Shown: one piece after another, positions 21,628 to 32,540 of the stretch | Layout: each line of letters opens with the position of its first letter | Position numbering within the stretch: the stretch's first letter is position 1 | Source: Scenedesmus sp. ARA3 | Taxonomy: Eukaryota > Chlorophyta > Chlorophyceae > Sphaeropleales > Scenedesmaceae | DNA: 40,361 bases | Direction: 5' to 3' | NCBI GenBank assembly: GCA_004335835.1 | Contig: RWJK01000107.1 | Coordinates: forward strand, 1 to 40,361 | Notes under the pieces: model-generated | What the model was told of the DNA's origin: nothing | Database searches by the model: none | What the model saw: only the letters and a program-made list of their open reading frames with translations | Position numbers and translations under genes: made by a program

Positions 21628-24600
21628 ATGAACACTCTCGGCAGGTCCCAAACCTCCAATGGCGTTGCAGGGGTCCGATGCCGGGCAGGACGCAATGCGG
21701 TCATGGCTAGGCGTATCACGCTGTGCCGGCCGCAAGCTGCTGCAGTAGAAGTAGCTACAGCAGACCCTTGCGTCGAGGAACTGGAGAGCCCGACGCCAGG
21801 CCACCTGGGCACAGATGGCGTGATGCTGCAAGGTGGATCTAGCCTGGGTCCAGCAGCAGCAGCAGCAGTACCTGTCACATGGGCCTGTACACAACTTGGC
21901 TCACCTGCATGCTCCTGCAGGCTTCCACTGGGAGAGCCACAAAACGCACCCCTGGTACAACGTCATCAGGCATAAAGTACCTGAGATCCAGGTTGGTGTG
22001 GCTGTACAGCTGCTGTTCAGCGCAGAGCATGCGTGGCATCAACTGCGTGCAGCGGCAATTTCATGGACAATGCATGTAGCTGGGTAGTTTGCTTGCGCCG
22101 CGAGCAAGCATACAAGCAGTGCAGCCACATGTTCTAGGCATCTTTCAAATTGCACACTAGCAATGCCTGCAGCACTTCCAGGTTGGTCCGTAGGTGCAGC
22201 AGCCCATCTGTTACATGTTCATACTGGGCGGCCCCCTGGCTGCATTTTCATGTGACCGCAATGCAGGGTGCAGGCTTCACACACATCTGGCTGCCTCCTC
22301 CTTCCCAGAGCGTGTCACCAGAGGTAAGCAGGAGCAGCACTGGAAGACCAGCTACAGCAGCAGCAGTCACCAGAAAAACGCACAGTGATTGTTTAGCAAG
22401 GGACTCAACTGGCCCCGCCAGTGAGCAAACGACTGCTGTTGCAGCACACCCTGTGGATGCAACAGCTGCTGCTGCTGTGCTGCACCAGAAGGCCAGCGCA
22501 GCAGCTTGCTTGCTGGTGCCACATGCTTTGCGTCAAGTTGCGCAGGGTTCTGGACATCTATCTGTATGTATAATCACCATGTTTGTGCTGTGTGCTGCTG
22601 CAGGGCTACATGCCGGGCCAGCTGTACAACCTGAGCTCTGCGTATGGCAATGAGCAGCAGCTGGTGGAGCTGAATGAGGCCCTCAAGGCAGCAGGCATCG
22701 CCCCACTGGCTGACATTGTGATCAACCACAGGTATGTTTTCAGGGTAGCCGGGGTTTCCTCATAATCAATGTGGTTCACGGGTTGTATTGATGCAGGGGT
22801 TTTTACTGCTTGCGAGGCGTGCATGCAGTGGGGGGATGCGCATTCTGCTGTCATATTTGTGCGGCTGTGCCTGCTACCCTCCCAGTGACATGCTGGCAGC
22901 AATGCGTGTGGCCCTGCTGCAGCGCCGCCATCTCGCAACTGGTGAACAAGCAGGATTTGGGTCAAGCTGTGTGTATGTTTGGGCTGCTGCTCTGCTCCTG
23001 CTGCTGCGGCCGCCTTGCAGGTGTGCTGATAGCCAGGACGAGCATGGCAGGTGGAACAACTACCATGATGACCACGACCATGAGGGGCATTCCATCGACT
23101 GGTGAGCCCACTGCACATGGAGCGAGCTATGCGCTTGCCAAAGTGTCACATCTGTGGACAGGGCTGGCTGTAACGGAACAGACAAGCACAGCAATTGTCA
23201 GCCAAGCTTGTACAGGGTGTGTGCGGGGTGCATTGCTATACCTGTGTGGCTCTGCATGCCTGTGCTTGTGTTCAACAAACAGTTGCCTTGCGCTGCTGCT
23301 GCATGTGGCTGTTATCTGCTGCTGCAGGGGCCAGTGGGCAATCACGTGTGACGACCATGAGTTTGGCGGGCAGGGTAACAAGGACACTGGCGACGACTTC
23401 TGGGGTGAGCGCCAATGACTGTAATGTGGTACGATTTGTGAGGCAGATGCTGCAGGGGCAGCACAAGGAAGACTGTGAAAATCTTGCGGCTAAAACTTAT
23501 GCAGCCAGCAGGCATTGCCAAAACAGCATCACGGCCACCAGCACCAGCTCTGCAGCAATCACAGAGAGTTCTTCCTGCAAGCTGTGTGGACCATGCACAT
23601 GCCAGCAGTGCTGGTACTCATACGCCTGCGCGGTTCCATCAGCTGCCATGCCCTTTGTGTGCTGCATCAACGGTGCTGAACATTGCACTGTTGCTACAAT
23701 GTTGCAAAAACTCAGGCGCTCCTGACCTGGACCACACCAACAGCCACCTGCGCGAGGCGCTGGTGCATTGGCTGCAGCACCTGCGGGACAATGTGGGCTT
23801 CACTGGCTGGCGCTTTGACTTTGCCAGGTGAGACAATGATTTGATTTGTTTTAATTTGTTTCACTACCGCTGGTTCCCAGAAAGCTGCAGCATACTGCAC
23901 GCTATGACAGTGAATGGGCTGCAATTTGGCACAGGACTGTGCCTGGTTGTGACATCAGCGCACCTTCAACAGCGTGGCTGCTGCGCGGGGGGTGCGCGTG
24001 CAGCTGGTGCTTGTAGGAGGTAGTCTCTTGGCGTGCGTGGACGCTGCTGTCTGTGTGGCTTGGCTCACATTCTGCTGCTGCTGCTGCTGCTGCTGCAGGG
24101 GCTATGGCGCAAAGTACATCACGCAGTATGTGGAGGGCAGCGGCACACAGAATGACCTCAATGTGGGCGAGGTCTGGACAGACCTGCACTGGGACGGCAG
24201 TGAGTGACACCACGCTGCTGCAGCATGCACTTTGCATGTGAAACATCCTGTGATTTGTTCAGCTGCATTGCACAGCTGCATTTGGTGCTGTTGCGGACCT
24301 GTACGGGACGACAGTGCGTGGCAGTGCTGCTGCGGCATGCACTCTGCATGTAAAACGACCTGTGGTTGCAGCAGTAGTTTGCTCAGCCGCAATGCACGGC
24401 TGCATTTGGTGCTGTTGCAGACCTGCACTGGGACGGCAGTGGCTCAAACCACGCTGATGCAGTAGCAGCATGCAATGCTATATGTAGTACATTGGTGCGT
24501 GTGACACACTGAGGCTGTAGCAGGTGCTTGCTCACCTTGTACTGGCCATGTGCAGCCTGCGCATTGCAGCGTCTGGTTGCTGCTGCTCTGCTGCTCTGTC

Positions 24601-24640
24601 TGCATGTATTGCACGTGCATTGCGTGACCAGTGGCGTGTG

Positions 24641-24691
<51 letters not shown>

Positions 24692-26140
24692 AGCCACGCT
24701 GGGGAAGAACCAGGACGACGCTCGGCAACGCATCTGCAACTGGATTGACGGCACGCAGCGCCGCAGCACTGCATTTGACTTTGTCACTAAGGGCGTGCTG
24801 CAGGTGGGCTGCGTCTTGAGCAGCAGCAAATGCAGCATGTGCACTGCAGCTTGTGCTAGACAGGTAGTGGCCTGCTGAGCAAGTCACTGGAATGAGATTA
24901 TGTGCAGTGCAACTGTGCTGGTGTTGCTGCCATGCCTTGTTCTGCCAGTCCGGGTTGGGCTCCGCCCACATACGGCCGCCTGCCATTACACAAATAGACA
25001 GCACAGCACATGTCCACATTCCGCGCCATCAACACCGCGTGTGACTGCTGTGTGGTGCTCACCTAATGCACTTGCAGGAAGCTGTGAAGCACTGCGAGTA
25101 CTGGCGCCTGGCTGACAGCAAGAACAAGGCGCCCGGGCTCATCGGCTGGTGGCCGCAGCGCGCAGTAACGTTCGTGGACAACCACGACACCGGTGGGCTG
25201 ACACACGCTGCTGTGCATTGATGTACTGCCACATGCTGTGACAACCTCGTGCGCTGGCGGGTGGGATCCCTTCATGTGCTGCGTTGAGCCTAATTGTCAA
25301 GCGGCAGACATGTACTGCCTGGTTCCGACCAACACATGTGCGACTGCTCAAGAGCACAGCACCTCATCTGCTGCTCTATTGCTGCTGCTGCCTTGTTTCT
25401 GCTGCTGCTGCTGCAGGCAGCACGCAGCGCCACTGGCCCTTCCCCAGTGACCGTGTGTCTCAGGGTTACGCGTACATCCTGACGCACCCGGGCATGCCCT
25501 GCGTGGCGTTTGACCACTTCTTTGACTGGGGCAGCAAGCTGCGGGGCGAGATCAGCGCATTGATGCAGGTGGGGGCAGGAGGCAGTATCAGGCATGAGGT
25601 ATTAGACAGTAAGCTTGAGGCATGCTGCAGCTGGGGTTCTGGGCTTGTCCTGGTGTTTGCAGCGGCTGATGTTTGTGATGCGTGACAGATGTGATAGGGC
25701 AGCAGTTCTTGTCCTGAAACGGAGTCTGCATGCAGCTGCCAGCAGAAACGGGCTGCGCAGGGCGCCAGCAAATCCTGCCTGGCTTAATCCTTCCTGTACG
25801 TTGGCGTCGACCCAAATATCTTGCCCTCGTGTTGGCCACCTTTTCCGCACAGCTGTGTACTGTTTCTGTACTGTGTGTTGTTTTGCTGTAGGCGCGGCGC
25901 GATGCGGGCATCATTGCCAAGAGCAAGCTGCAGATCCTGTGCGCTGAGGGCGACATGTATGTCGCAAAAGTGACAGGCAGCAAGGGCAGCCTGGTGCTGA
26001 AGCTGGGGCCTCGTTATGACATGGGGCCGCTGCTACCTAAGCCTGAGGAGGGGTGGACCAAGGCAGCAGTGGGCAAGGACTACTGTGTGTGGATTCAGCA
26101 GGAGGGTGAGGCGGAGGCAGCTGCTGCTGCTGAGCAGTAG
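21628..26140 (+). CDS. AMY: Alpha-amylase (GH13), plant type, probable plastid form
   Basis: Twelve exons: 21628-21832, 21921-21991, 22267-22323, 22604-22731, 23021-23101, 23328-23404, 23716-23827, 24099-24199, 24694-24803, 25078-25192, 25417-25568 and 25892-26140 (TAG). They give 485 residues with every phase consistent. The enzyme hydrolyses internal alpha-1,4 bonds of starch. All four GH13 regions are present: ADIVINHR (region I), GWRFDFAR with nucleophile D241, VGEVW with acid/base E268, and FVDNHD with D351. [41 protein letters not shown] and [12 protein letters not shown] match plant amylases. The N-terminus ([20 protein letters not shown] and on) is Arg/Ser-rich with no acidic residue for about 40 positions, like a transit peptide, and the CBM45 modules of AMY3 are absent. 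Domain B carries an unusual Asp/His cluster at 168-177. Plastid location is inference. Confidence 0.93.
24181..24450 (+). repeat. Tandem repeat of exon-8 tail inside amylase intron 8
   Basis: Units begin at 24181, 24296 and 24420 (115 and 124 bases apart). Each starts with a version of GACCTGCACTGGGACGGCAG, the last coding bases and donor of exon 8. Each continues with CAGCATGCACTTTGCATGT-like and CTGCATTTGGTGCTGTTGC-like segments. The third unit is preceded by TTGCAG, a plausible acceptor. Confidence 0.8.
24643..24693 (+). repeat. (CTG)16 ending in CAG acceptor of amylase exon 9
   Basis: Sixteen uninterrupted CTG units (24643-24690) run directly into CAG (24691-24693), the acceptor of exon 9. 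Shorter CTG runs sit at the acceptors of exon 8 (before 24099) and exon 11 (before 25417). Confidence 0.85.
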
Positions 26141-27879
26141 TGAGCAGCGGCTGAGCAGCAGCGGAGCGGCTGGCTGCGGAAGGTGTTGGGTGGAGGTGGG
26201 GAAGGGTTGCTGGTATTGGTTGGCGGGAAGGGTTGCTGGTATTGGTTGGCTGGAAGAGTGGGTTGTTGTGTGGTGTGCGGTGGGGCAACGGAGTTGTAGT
26301 GGCATGCTCATGTGTGGATGGGCATTTTTTGCAAACAATTGTGTGATGTAGCGAGCGCATGGGGAGGGGTGTGTGTGCTGAACATGGTGGGGTGCACATC
26401 TGGGGGCTGCACAGCGCTGAGTAGCAGCAGCAGCAGCAGATGCAGCAGCAGCAGCAACATTACCTGCTGGCAGTGATAGCAGGCAAGCAGGACTTGACTG
26501 GTGGCAACAAACAAGTTTCTTGTATTTGATGCGTCGTGACAGACAACTGTCTGTGTGGTGTTGCATGCTGTGGAGTGTGCTGCTCTCGAAGTGTGCCAAA
26601 GACTCGGCACGGCATCCTAGATTGTACAGGGCGTGGTTGTGGCTATTGCGCATGCGTGTGCTGTTTGGAAAGCTGTACATTGGACAGTTGTGTTGCCTAA
26701 CGACAGCGTGTGTGGGACCAGCATGCAGTGTACATACGCTTTTTTGCGCACTGCTGGTTCGTTTTGACTGTGCATTGGTACATATCTGCAGTAGATGTGG
26801 AGTTGACAAGTTGACACATTTACAGACAGCATTTGCCAGCAGGCCTGCTGCGCTATGTGTATAGTTGTGATTGTTGTGACAGTGTACAGGTTGCTAGTGT
26901 GACAGGCGACGGCTGTCAGCAAGCTGAATTGAGAGTCTTGCATTCTGCAGGGCCATTGATATAGTATTCTGCGCTTGTGTCTGTGTCCCTGGCACGTCTT
27001 TGTGCAGGGGTTTGGCTCTGGCTACAAAAGCACAGGACACGTGAAACAAGCACACCGTCACAGTGTGCGCCACTGTGTCCGGGGCATCATCTGCTGTGTC
27101 CCTTTCTCGGCATTATACCCTTATTCCGCATGACAACTGCAACCTTTTCAGGCCTGCAAATCATACACCAGCACGGTGCTGGCGCATAATCTGCAGGCCT
27201 GAAAAGGGTGCAGTGGCACACACTGTGTTTCTTAATATGCTTGGTGGTGCGTGTAGGCAATTGGGACCTATGCTGACACATTGTAGGCAACAGCAATGTT
27301 GTCACCGTGTGCAGCGCCGCAGAACATATGTGGTGGGCGTTGTAATCGCTGCACCATCCAGCTTTAAAAATTGTGATTTTTAGAAGGCAGCAGACGCCTG
27401 GTCGTTCCACGTCGGGCTACTGTGTTGGTGACAGCTGATCAAGGTGGCTGTCCTGCACAGCAACCTTGTCTGAACCTGGCTGGACCTGTTGGCGCAGGAT
27501 ACTTGTCACAGCCGGCCCCACAATCCTGACCGCCGACACTTGCGCAGGATGAATACCATGTGATCCGGGTTTTGAGGGCAAAGTGTCTGGCTCTCAGGCT
27601 CAGCTGGCGTAGTAGCATTCTGCCAGTACGCAAAGCTGTCATGTCGGGAACTCGGGGCAAAGCAGCGTCGAGCTCAGCGTCATTGAAAAACGTTCATCAC
27701 TAAAACCATATCACGCACTTGAGAGGAGTTTATAAGTAGCACTGCTGTCTGCGAAAGGCGTCTTTTGCAGTGTGCAGCAGTACAGGCCAGTGTCGCAAAT
27801 GCAGGAGCAGGAGGTCCAGAAACTGCCTTATTTGCTGTGAAAAGGATTTTAGCCGCTTCAGGAGCGTGAAGTCAGCGAG
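26141..27879. other. Intergenic: amylase 3' region and C2-gene promoter
   Basis: Strongly G+T-rich on the + strand just after the amylase stop, including a ~27-base tandem duplication of the segment GAAGGGTTGCTGGTATTGGT near 26200-26252. A TGTAA occurs at 27341-27345. No convincing gene; a presequence-like open frame on the - strand from about 27641 is discussed in the findings. Confidence 0.5.
27134..27216. repeat. 83-bp near-perfect palindrome (hairpin)
   Basis: Centred on base 27175. Inner arms CCAGCAC/GTGCTGG with a one-base loop, outer 16-base perfect arms 27143-27158 and 27192-27207 (core TTTTCAGGCCTGCA), and a further nine positions with seven pairs. About 35 of 41 positions pair; four of the mismatches are A/C. 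Confidence 0.85.
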
Positions 27880-30104
27880 ATGGCCATCGTCTTGACTGTG
27901 CACCGTGAGTAGCTCGTGATATGGCGCGCACGCACCGAACACAGCATTCAAGGCTTGAACCGTGCTGATATGCACTCTTACCCTCGCAGTTGTGGAGAGC
28001 ATTTGGTCTCGTCCCAAGCAGAGCGGTGAGTGGGTTGGCTGTGAGCAGTGCTAGCACACAGCAGTGCAGATGACAGCAATGCTGCATAGCTTCAAGCATG
28101 ACACTTACCTCGGCATGCTTGGTTTCTGCAGGGCTATTGTCTCCCTATTTGGTGGTTGATCACAATGGGCTGCAGCAGCAAACGGACATTGCACGAGGTG
28201 AGGCAGCATGAGGGCAGCACGGGCCCGGTTTGGCAGCTGTAGTTCAAGCACCAGCAGCAGCAGTGAGGCTGCTGTGCTGGTATTGCTGTGCAGACATGCT
28301 TGCAGAAGGGCCGTTGAAAGTTAATGCAGCATATTGACAAGCCAAATAACGCAGCATCCGTAGCTTGTGCATGGCCTGCTGCACATGCCTGCGTTTGATG
28401 ATCAGCTGCTTTGCCCCGCCCTTACCCTACCCACTGCTTCGTCATGCGCTGTGCAGCCTCAAATGTTACTGCTTGGAACCAAAAGGCAACGTTCCCCTAT
28501 GTGCCGACTGCTGACCTCAACATCATGGTGAGTTGCTGTGTTGGTTGCCATGCACAACAACGCAACAGCAGCTGTCGACCCTGCTTCATCACTTCTGTAT
28601 TATTGCATGGCATCATCATTTGCAGTAACGGTAACATTGTGCAAGCTGCAGCAGTTGGCACACGACCCAGCACCCTGCTTGCCACGCCACTGTACACCAC
28701 GTCTGCTGCTGCTGGTCTGCTTGCAGGCATTTGACGCTGGCAGGCACCCGGGGGCCTTCATTGCGCAGGCTACGGTTGACGTGGCATCCATGCTGCAGGC
28801 AGGCAGCCTCAGCGCATCAGCGCCCCTGGTCAACAGCACAGGTGCCTACTGCCAGCAATGCTGTACTGCACAACCAGTAGCAGCCGAAGCACGCCTGCAG
28901 CACTGCGCATACAGCAATTGTAGGACTGGCTGAAGGCTGTTGCGAGCAGAGTTGCAGTGCAGAGAGAAACCTGCTGGACAGTCCTGCAGCCTCATACTCC
29001 CTTCTTTGTGGTATAGCCATGCTGCATCACTGCAGCTGTGCTCGTACACCTCAAAGCTGCAATCCTTCAGCCCCATATGCCACGCTGGCAACCGCCTCCA
29101 TGCCCACAACACAAGCAGCAGCGCACCAGCGCATGCTCAACCAAACTGACCACTCTTGCGACACATGCTCCAACTTGCAGGAAACACAATAGGCCACGTG
29201 CTGTTTGATGTTGAGCTGACCACCTCATCCAGGGCCATGGCAGCAAGCTTAGACATTCCCGGCCTCACAGTCACCGCCCCGCAGCGCTCAAAAGCAAGCA
29301 GCAGCCGCCAGATGCAGCCTGCACTAGGGGCCAGGCAGCCAGATCACTTGCAGGAAGAGCACTTGTCTGGCAGCTTCACCTCATTCACCATGCCCAGCAT
29401 GCAGCAGCGGCAGCAGCTGCTGGCGCAGCAGCAGCAGCAGATGCAGCAGCAGCACGGCGGCGGCGCTGCTGCCGCATATGGCAGTGGTGTGGCTGGGGCG
29501 CCGTGCGAGCAGCAGCAGGACGGCAGCAGGCGATTGAGCCAGAGGATTGCAAAGGGCGCGCATGAGCTCAGCAGCATGCTCGGGTTTAGCAGTAAACGCA
29601 GGAACAATGAAGAGCCACTTGCAGGATCTGCTGCTGCAGCGCCAAGGCCAGTGTCACCGTTTGCAGCAGTGGCTGGTGACGCTGCTGCAGGGCGTGCTGC
29701 AGATGCACAGGCCTGCTTTGACAGCTTGCCTGAGTCAGCTGGGCCGCTGCCGTGCTCGCTCAGGGCGAAACGTAACAACGTTTTGTACAGCAGTAACAGC
29801 TTCAGCAGTGCGACGGCGCCGCCTTTGCCACCCGGCTTCAGCGCTGCACATGCTGCTGCTGCTGGAGCTGGAGCGCATCTATCGCTTGCAGCAGCAGCAG
29901 CAGGAGCTGCAGGCATGGGTGTGGCTGACAGTGTGCAGCTGCTGGCGGCTGGTGGCCGCCTTTTCCACCATCGCAGCCGGTACAGCAGCCGCACAAGTGA
30001 CAGCAGCAGCGTCCTGTATGGAGGCAGTGAGGCAGCGGCAGAAGTCCGCATGCCAGGCGGGCTGCGTGTGTCTTGCTCTATGAGCAGTAGCTCAGCAGCT
30101 GCAG

Positions 30105-30145
<41 letters not shown>

Positions 30146-30929
30146 GCGGCCGGGGCACTGCAGGCAGGAGGCAGGCCGGGTTCTGCTGGTGAGGTGCTGA
30201 GTCCTCTGCGTAGCAGCCGGAGGCAGCTCAAGCTGTCACCCAGCAAGATGGTGCAGCATGCTGCGGTGCGGCACCAGCAGCTGCTGCAGGCGCGGCAGCA
30301 GGAGGAGCGGCTGCTGCAGCGGGCTGCGGATGCGCTGCAGCAGCTGCAGGGCGATGCAGGGGCAGTGGATAGGAGTGAGTGGGATGATGAGGTCGCCAGG
30401 GAGTATGATGACGCTGATGCTGCTGAGAAGGAGGCGATCCTGTACAGGCAGCTGGTGGTGCAGCAGGCAGAGAAGCAAGCAGGTAAGGGCGGCAGGTGTG
30501 AGCTGTAGTTGAGGATGCTGCATTCAACAGCGTGGCTCGAGAGTGTGACAACGCATCACTTGCAGGGAGCAGTGCTGCGTTCCTGTGTCCCCACAGTATG
30601 TGAACACCTTCGTTGCCTCTGCAGTGGTACGTTCGCAGACGGGGACAATGGAGATGAGAGAGAGTGTCTTGCGGCAGCTGTGTCGTTGCGAATGTGACAA
30701 GCAGATGCTAGGGGATGCTAGAGCCACCCTGCTGATGTCGTGCTGCCCTGCTGCAGGCACAGCGCAGGTGCTCAACATTATCGCAGCGCAGCAGCAGCAG
30801 GAGGCCCTCCATAGCTCGCAGCTGCTGGCAGCCCTTGCTGCTATGGACAGCGACTCGCCTCGGCACATCCGGGCAATGGTGGAGGCACTGGCGGCAACAT
30901 ACAGCGAGGAGGGCTACTTCCACAGGGAG

Positions 30930-30969
<40 letters not shown>

Positions 30970-32540
30970 GCTCGCAGATGCAGCAGCAGGCGAAGGCAGC
31001 AGTGACGGCGGCTGTGCTGCGGGACCGGCAGCGCAGCAGGTCTGCCTCGCCAGACGGGCCTGCCTGCTATGCAGAGGAGTTGCGCGTGTCGCTGAGCACC
31101 AGCAACAACAGCATGAGCTTGAGCGCGTCAGCTGCATCCTCACCCCGCAGGGTGGATGCGTTGCGGGCTGCTGGGCTGCAGCAGCTGGGTTCCCCCACCA
31201 CTCCCTGCACCCCTGAGTTTGCATCACCTGAGATGTCATTCCGGACGAGCTACGCAAGCTCATCCCAGCCGCTGCATGCTGGCGCAGCAGCAGCACGCAT
31301 GAGCACCTGCAGCACAGCCAGCCACAGCAGTGCGGCGCTGCCGCCGCCAGCTGCTGCAGCAGGGCTGGCTCGGCTGTACGGCAGCAGCAGCGGCAGCAGC
31401 GGCAGGGGCAGCTATGGCAGCGGCTTCACTGCTGCGGGTGGCAGCTGCGGATATGGCAGCAGCAGCTTGGCGAGCAACAGCCCAACTGCACGCCACAGTG
31501 GAGCCAGCGGCAGCAGCAGTACCAGCAGCAAGAACAAGTACTATCCTGAGGTTCCAGAGCCTGTGATACAGCAGCGGGAGAAGCCTAGGAGGGCTGGCAG
31601 GAAGCAATGGTCGGTTGCGCATGCTGCAACAGGAGGCGCTGCTTCGGATAACGGCCAAGCAGCAGCCGCAGCTGCTGGGGAGGACACGTGGCCCAGCTGC
31701 GAGTTCAGCAGCGCTGAAGGCAGAGCAGCATTGGCAGCGGCAGACTCTGGGGCGGGGGCACATGACAAGCTGAGGCCTGCTGCTGTTGCAGCAGAGGGTG
31801 CCAGGAGAAAGTCGCGCTTCAACCGGCAGGCGTCGCCTGATAGCACTGACGCACATGTGCGAAGGTCAGTCAAGAGTTTCCCATTGGCCAATTTGGAACT
31901 GGAGAGGTAGGGGTGCTGCAGCGGCTGTGAGAGCAACAGCTGCTGGCAGAAGCAAGGAGGAGCTGGCGCATTGAGATGTGTGCCTGGCTGTTCATACCCT
32001 CGGCTAGCTCGTAGAAACATGTCTCCTGCTCCACAGGTGTTACCAGCAAGGACACCCTCATACCATCTTGCAGAACGTTGCATGTTGCAATATACCGGTT
32101 TTGTAAGCTGCACGGTACTTGCTACGCTGCGGCCGGCACACACCGGCTGCTTCACCTCCCCTGCTGCTGCTGTGTTTTTGTCGTGTCCCGCTGCTGTGCA
32201 CTTTATGCTTCGCAGTGAGATCTCCGAGTTCATCTCCGCATCCAGCGCAAAGTCAGCAGCAGCTGGCTCCCCACGCTCCCCACATTACCACGCTCTGCGC
32301 TCCAGCACAGCCAGCACAGCAGCAGCAGATGCGCCCGCGTACCGCTGCGCAGCAACTGGGCAGGAGTCCGGCAGCTACTGCATCGTGCGCAACGAGCAGG
32401 CTGAGGCAGCAGCGGCAGCGCAGAAGGCTGAGCGCTGGTGCATGCACAGCAGCATGGCGGACGCGGTGCCGTACCTGCGCCCGTTGCCAGCCTTCCCCTT
32501 CAACTCTGTGCCTGTGGGGCCGTCTGCACCTATGGGCTGA
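27880..32540 (+). CDS. C2-domain protein with long low-complexity regions
   Basis: Eight exons: 27880-27904, 27990-28025, 28132-28197, 28457-28527, 28727-28841, 29181-30482, 30757-31906 and 32216-32540 (TGA), 1029 residues, phases consistent. The first six exons build an N-terminal C2 domain: MAIVLTVHLVESIWSRPK, SPYLVVDHNGLQQQTDIAR, SNVTAWNQKATFPYVPTADL, NIMAFDAGRHPGAFIAQ and GNTIGHVLFDVEL. C2 domains dock on membranes or proteins. The loop-1 Asp of the usual S-D-P-Y is missing (LLSPY) and loop 3 keeps one Asp, so calcium binding is unlikely. The rest is S/A/Q-rich with two poly-Q runs and short helices (RQLKLSPSKM, AAEKEAILYRQLVVQQAEKQ, AQVLNIIAAQQQQ). Exon 7 has a second usable donor at 31864, 42 bases upstream and in frame. 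Function unknown; a membrane-associated scaffold is possible. Confidence 0.8.
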
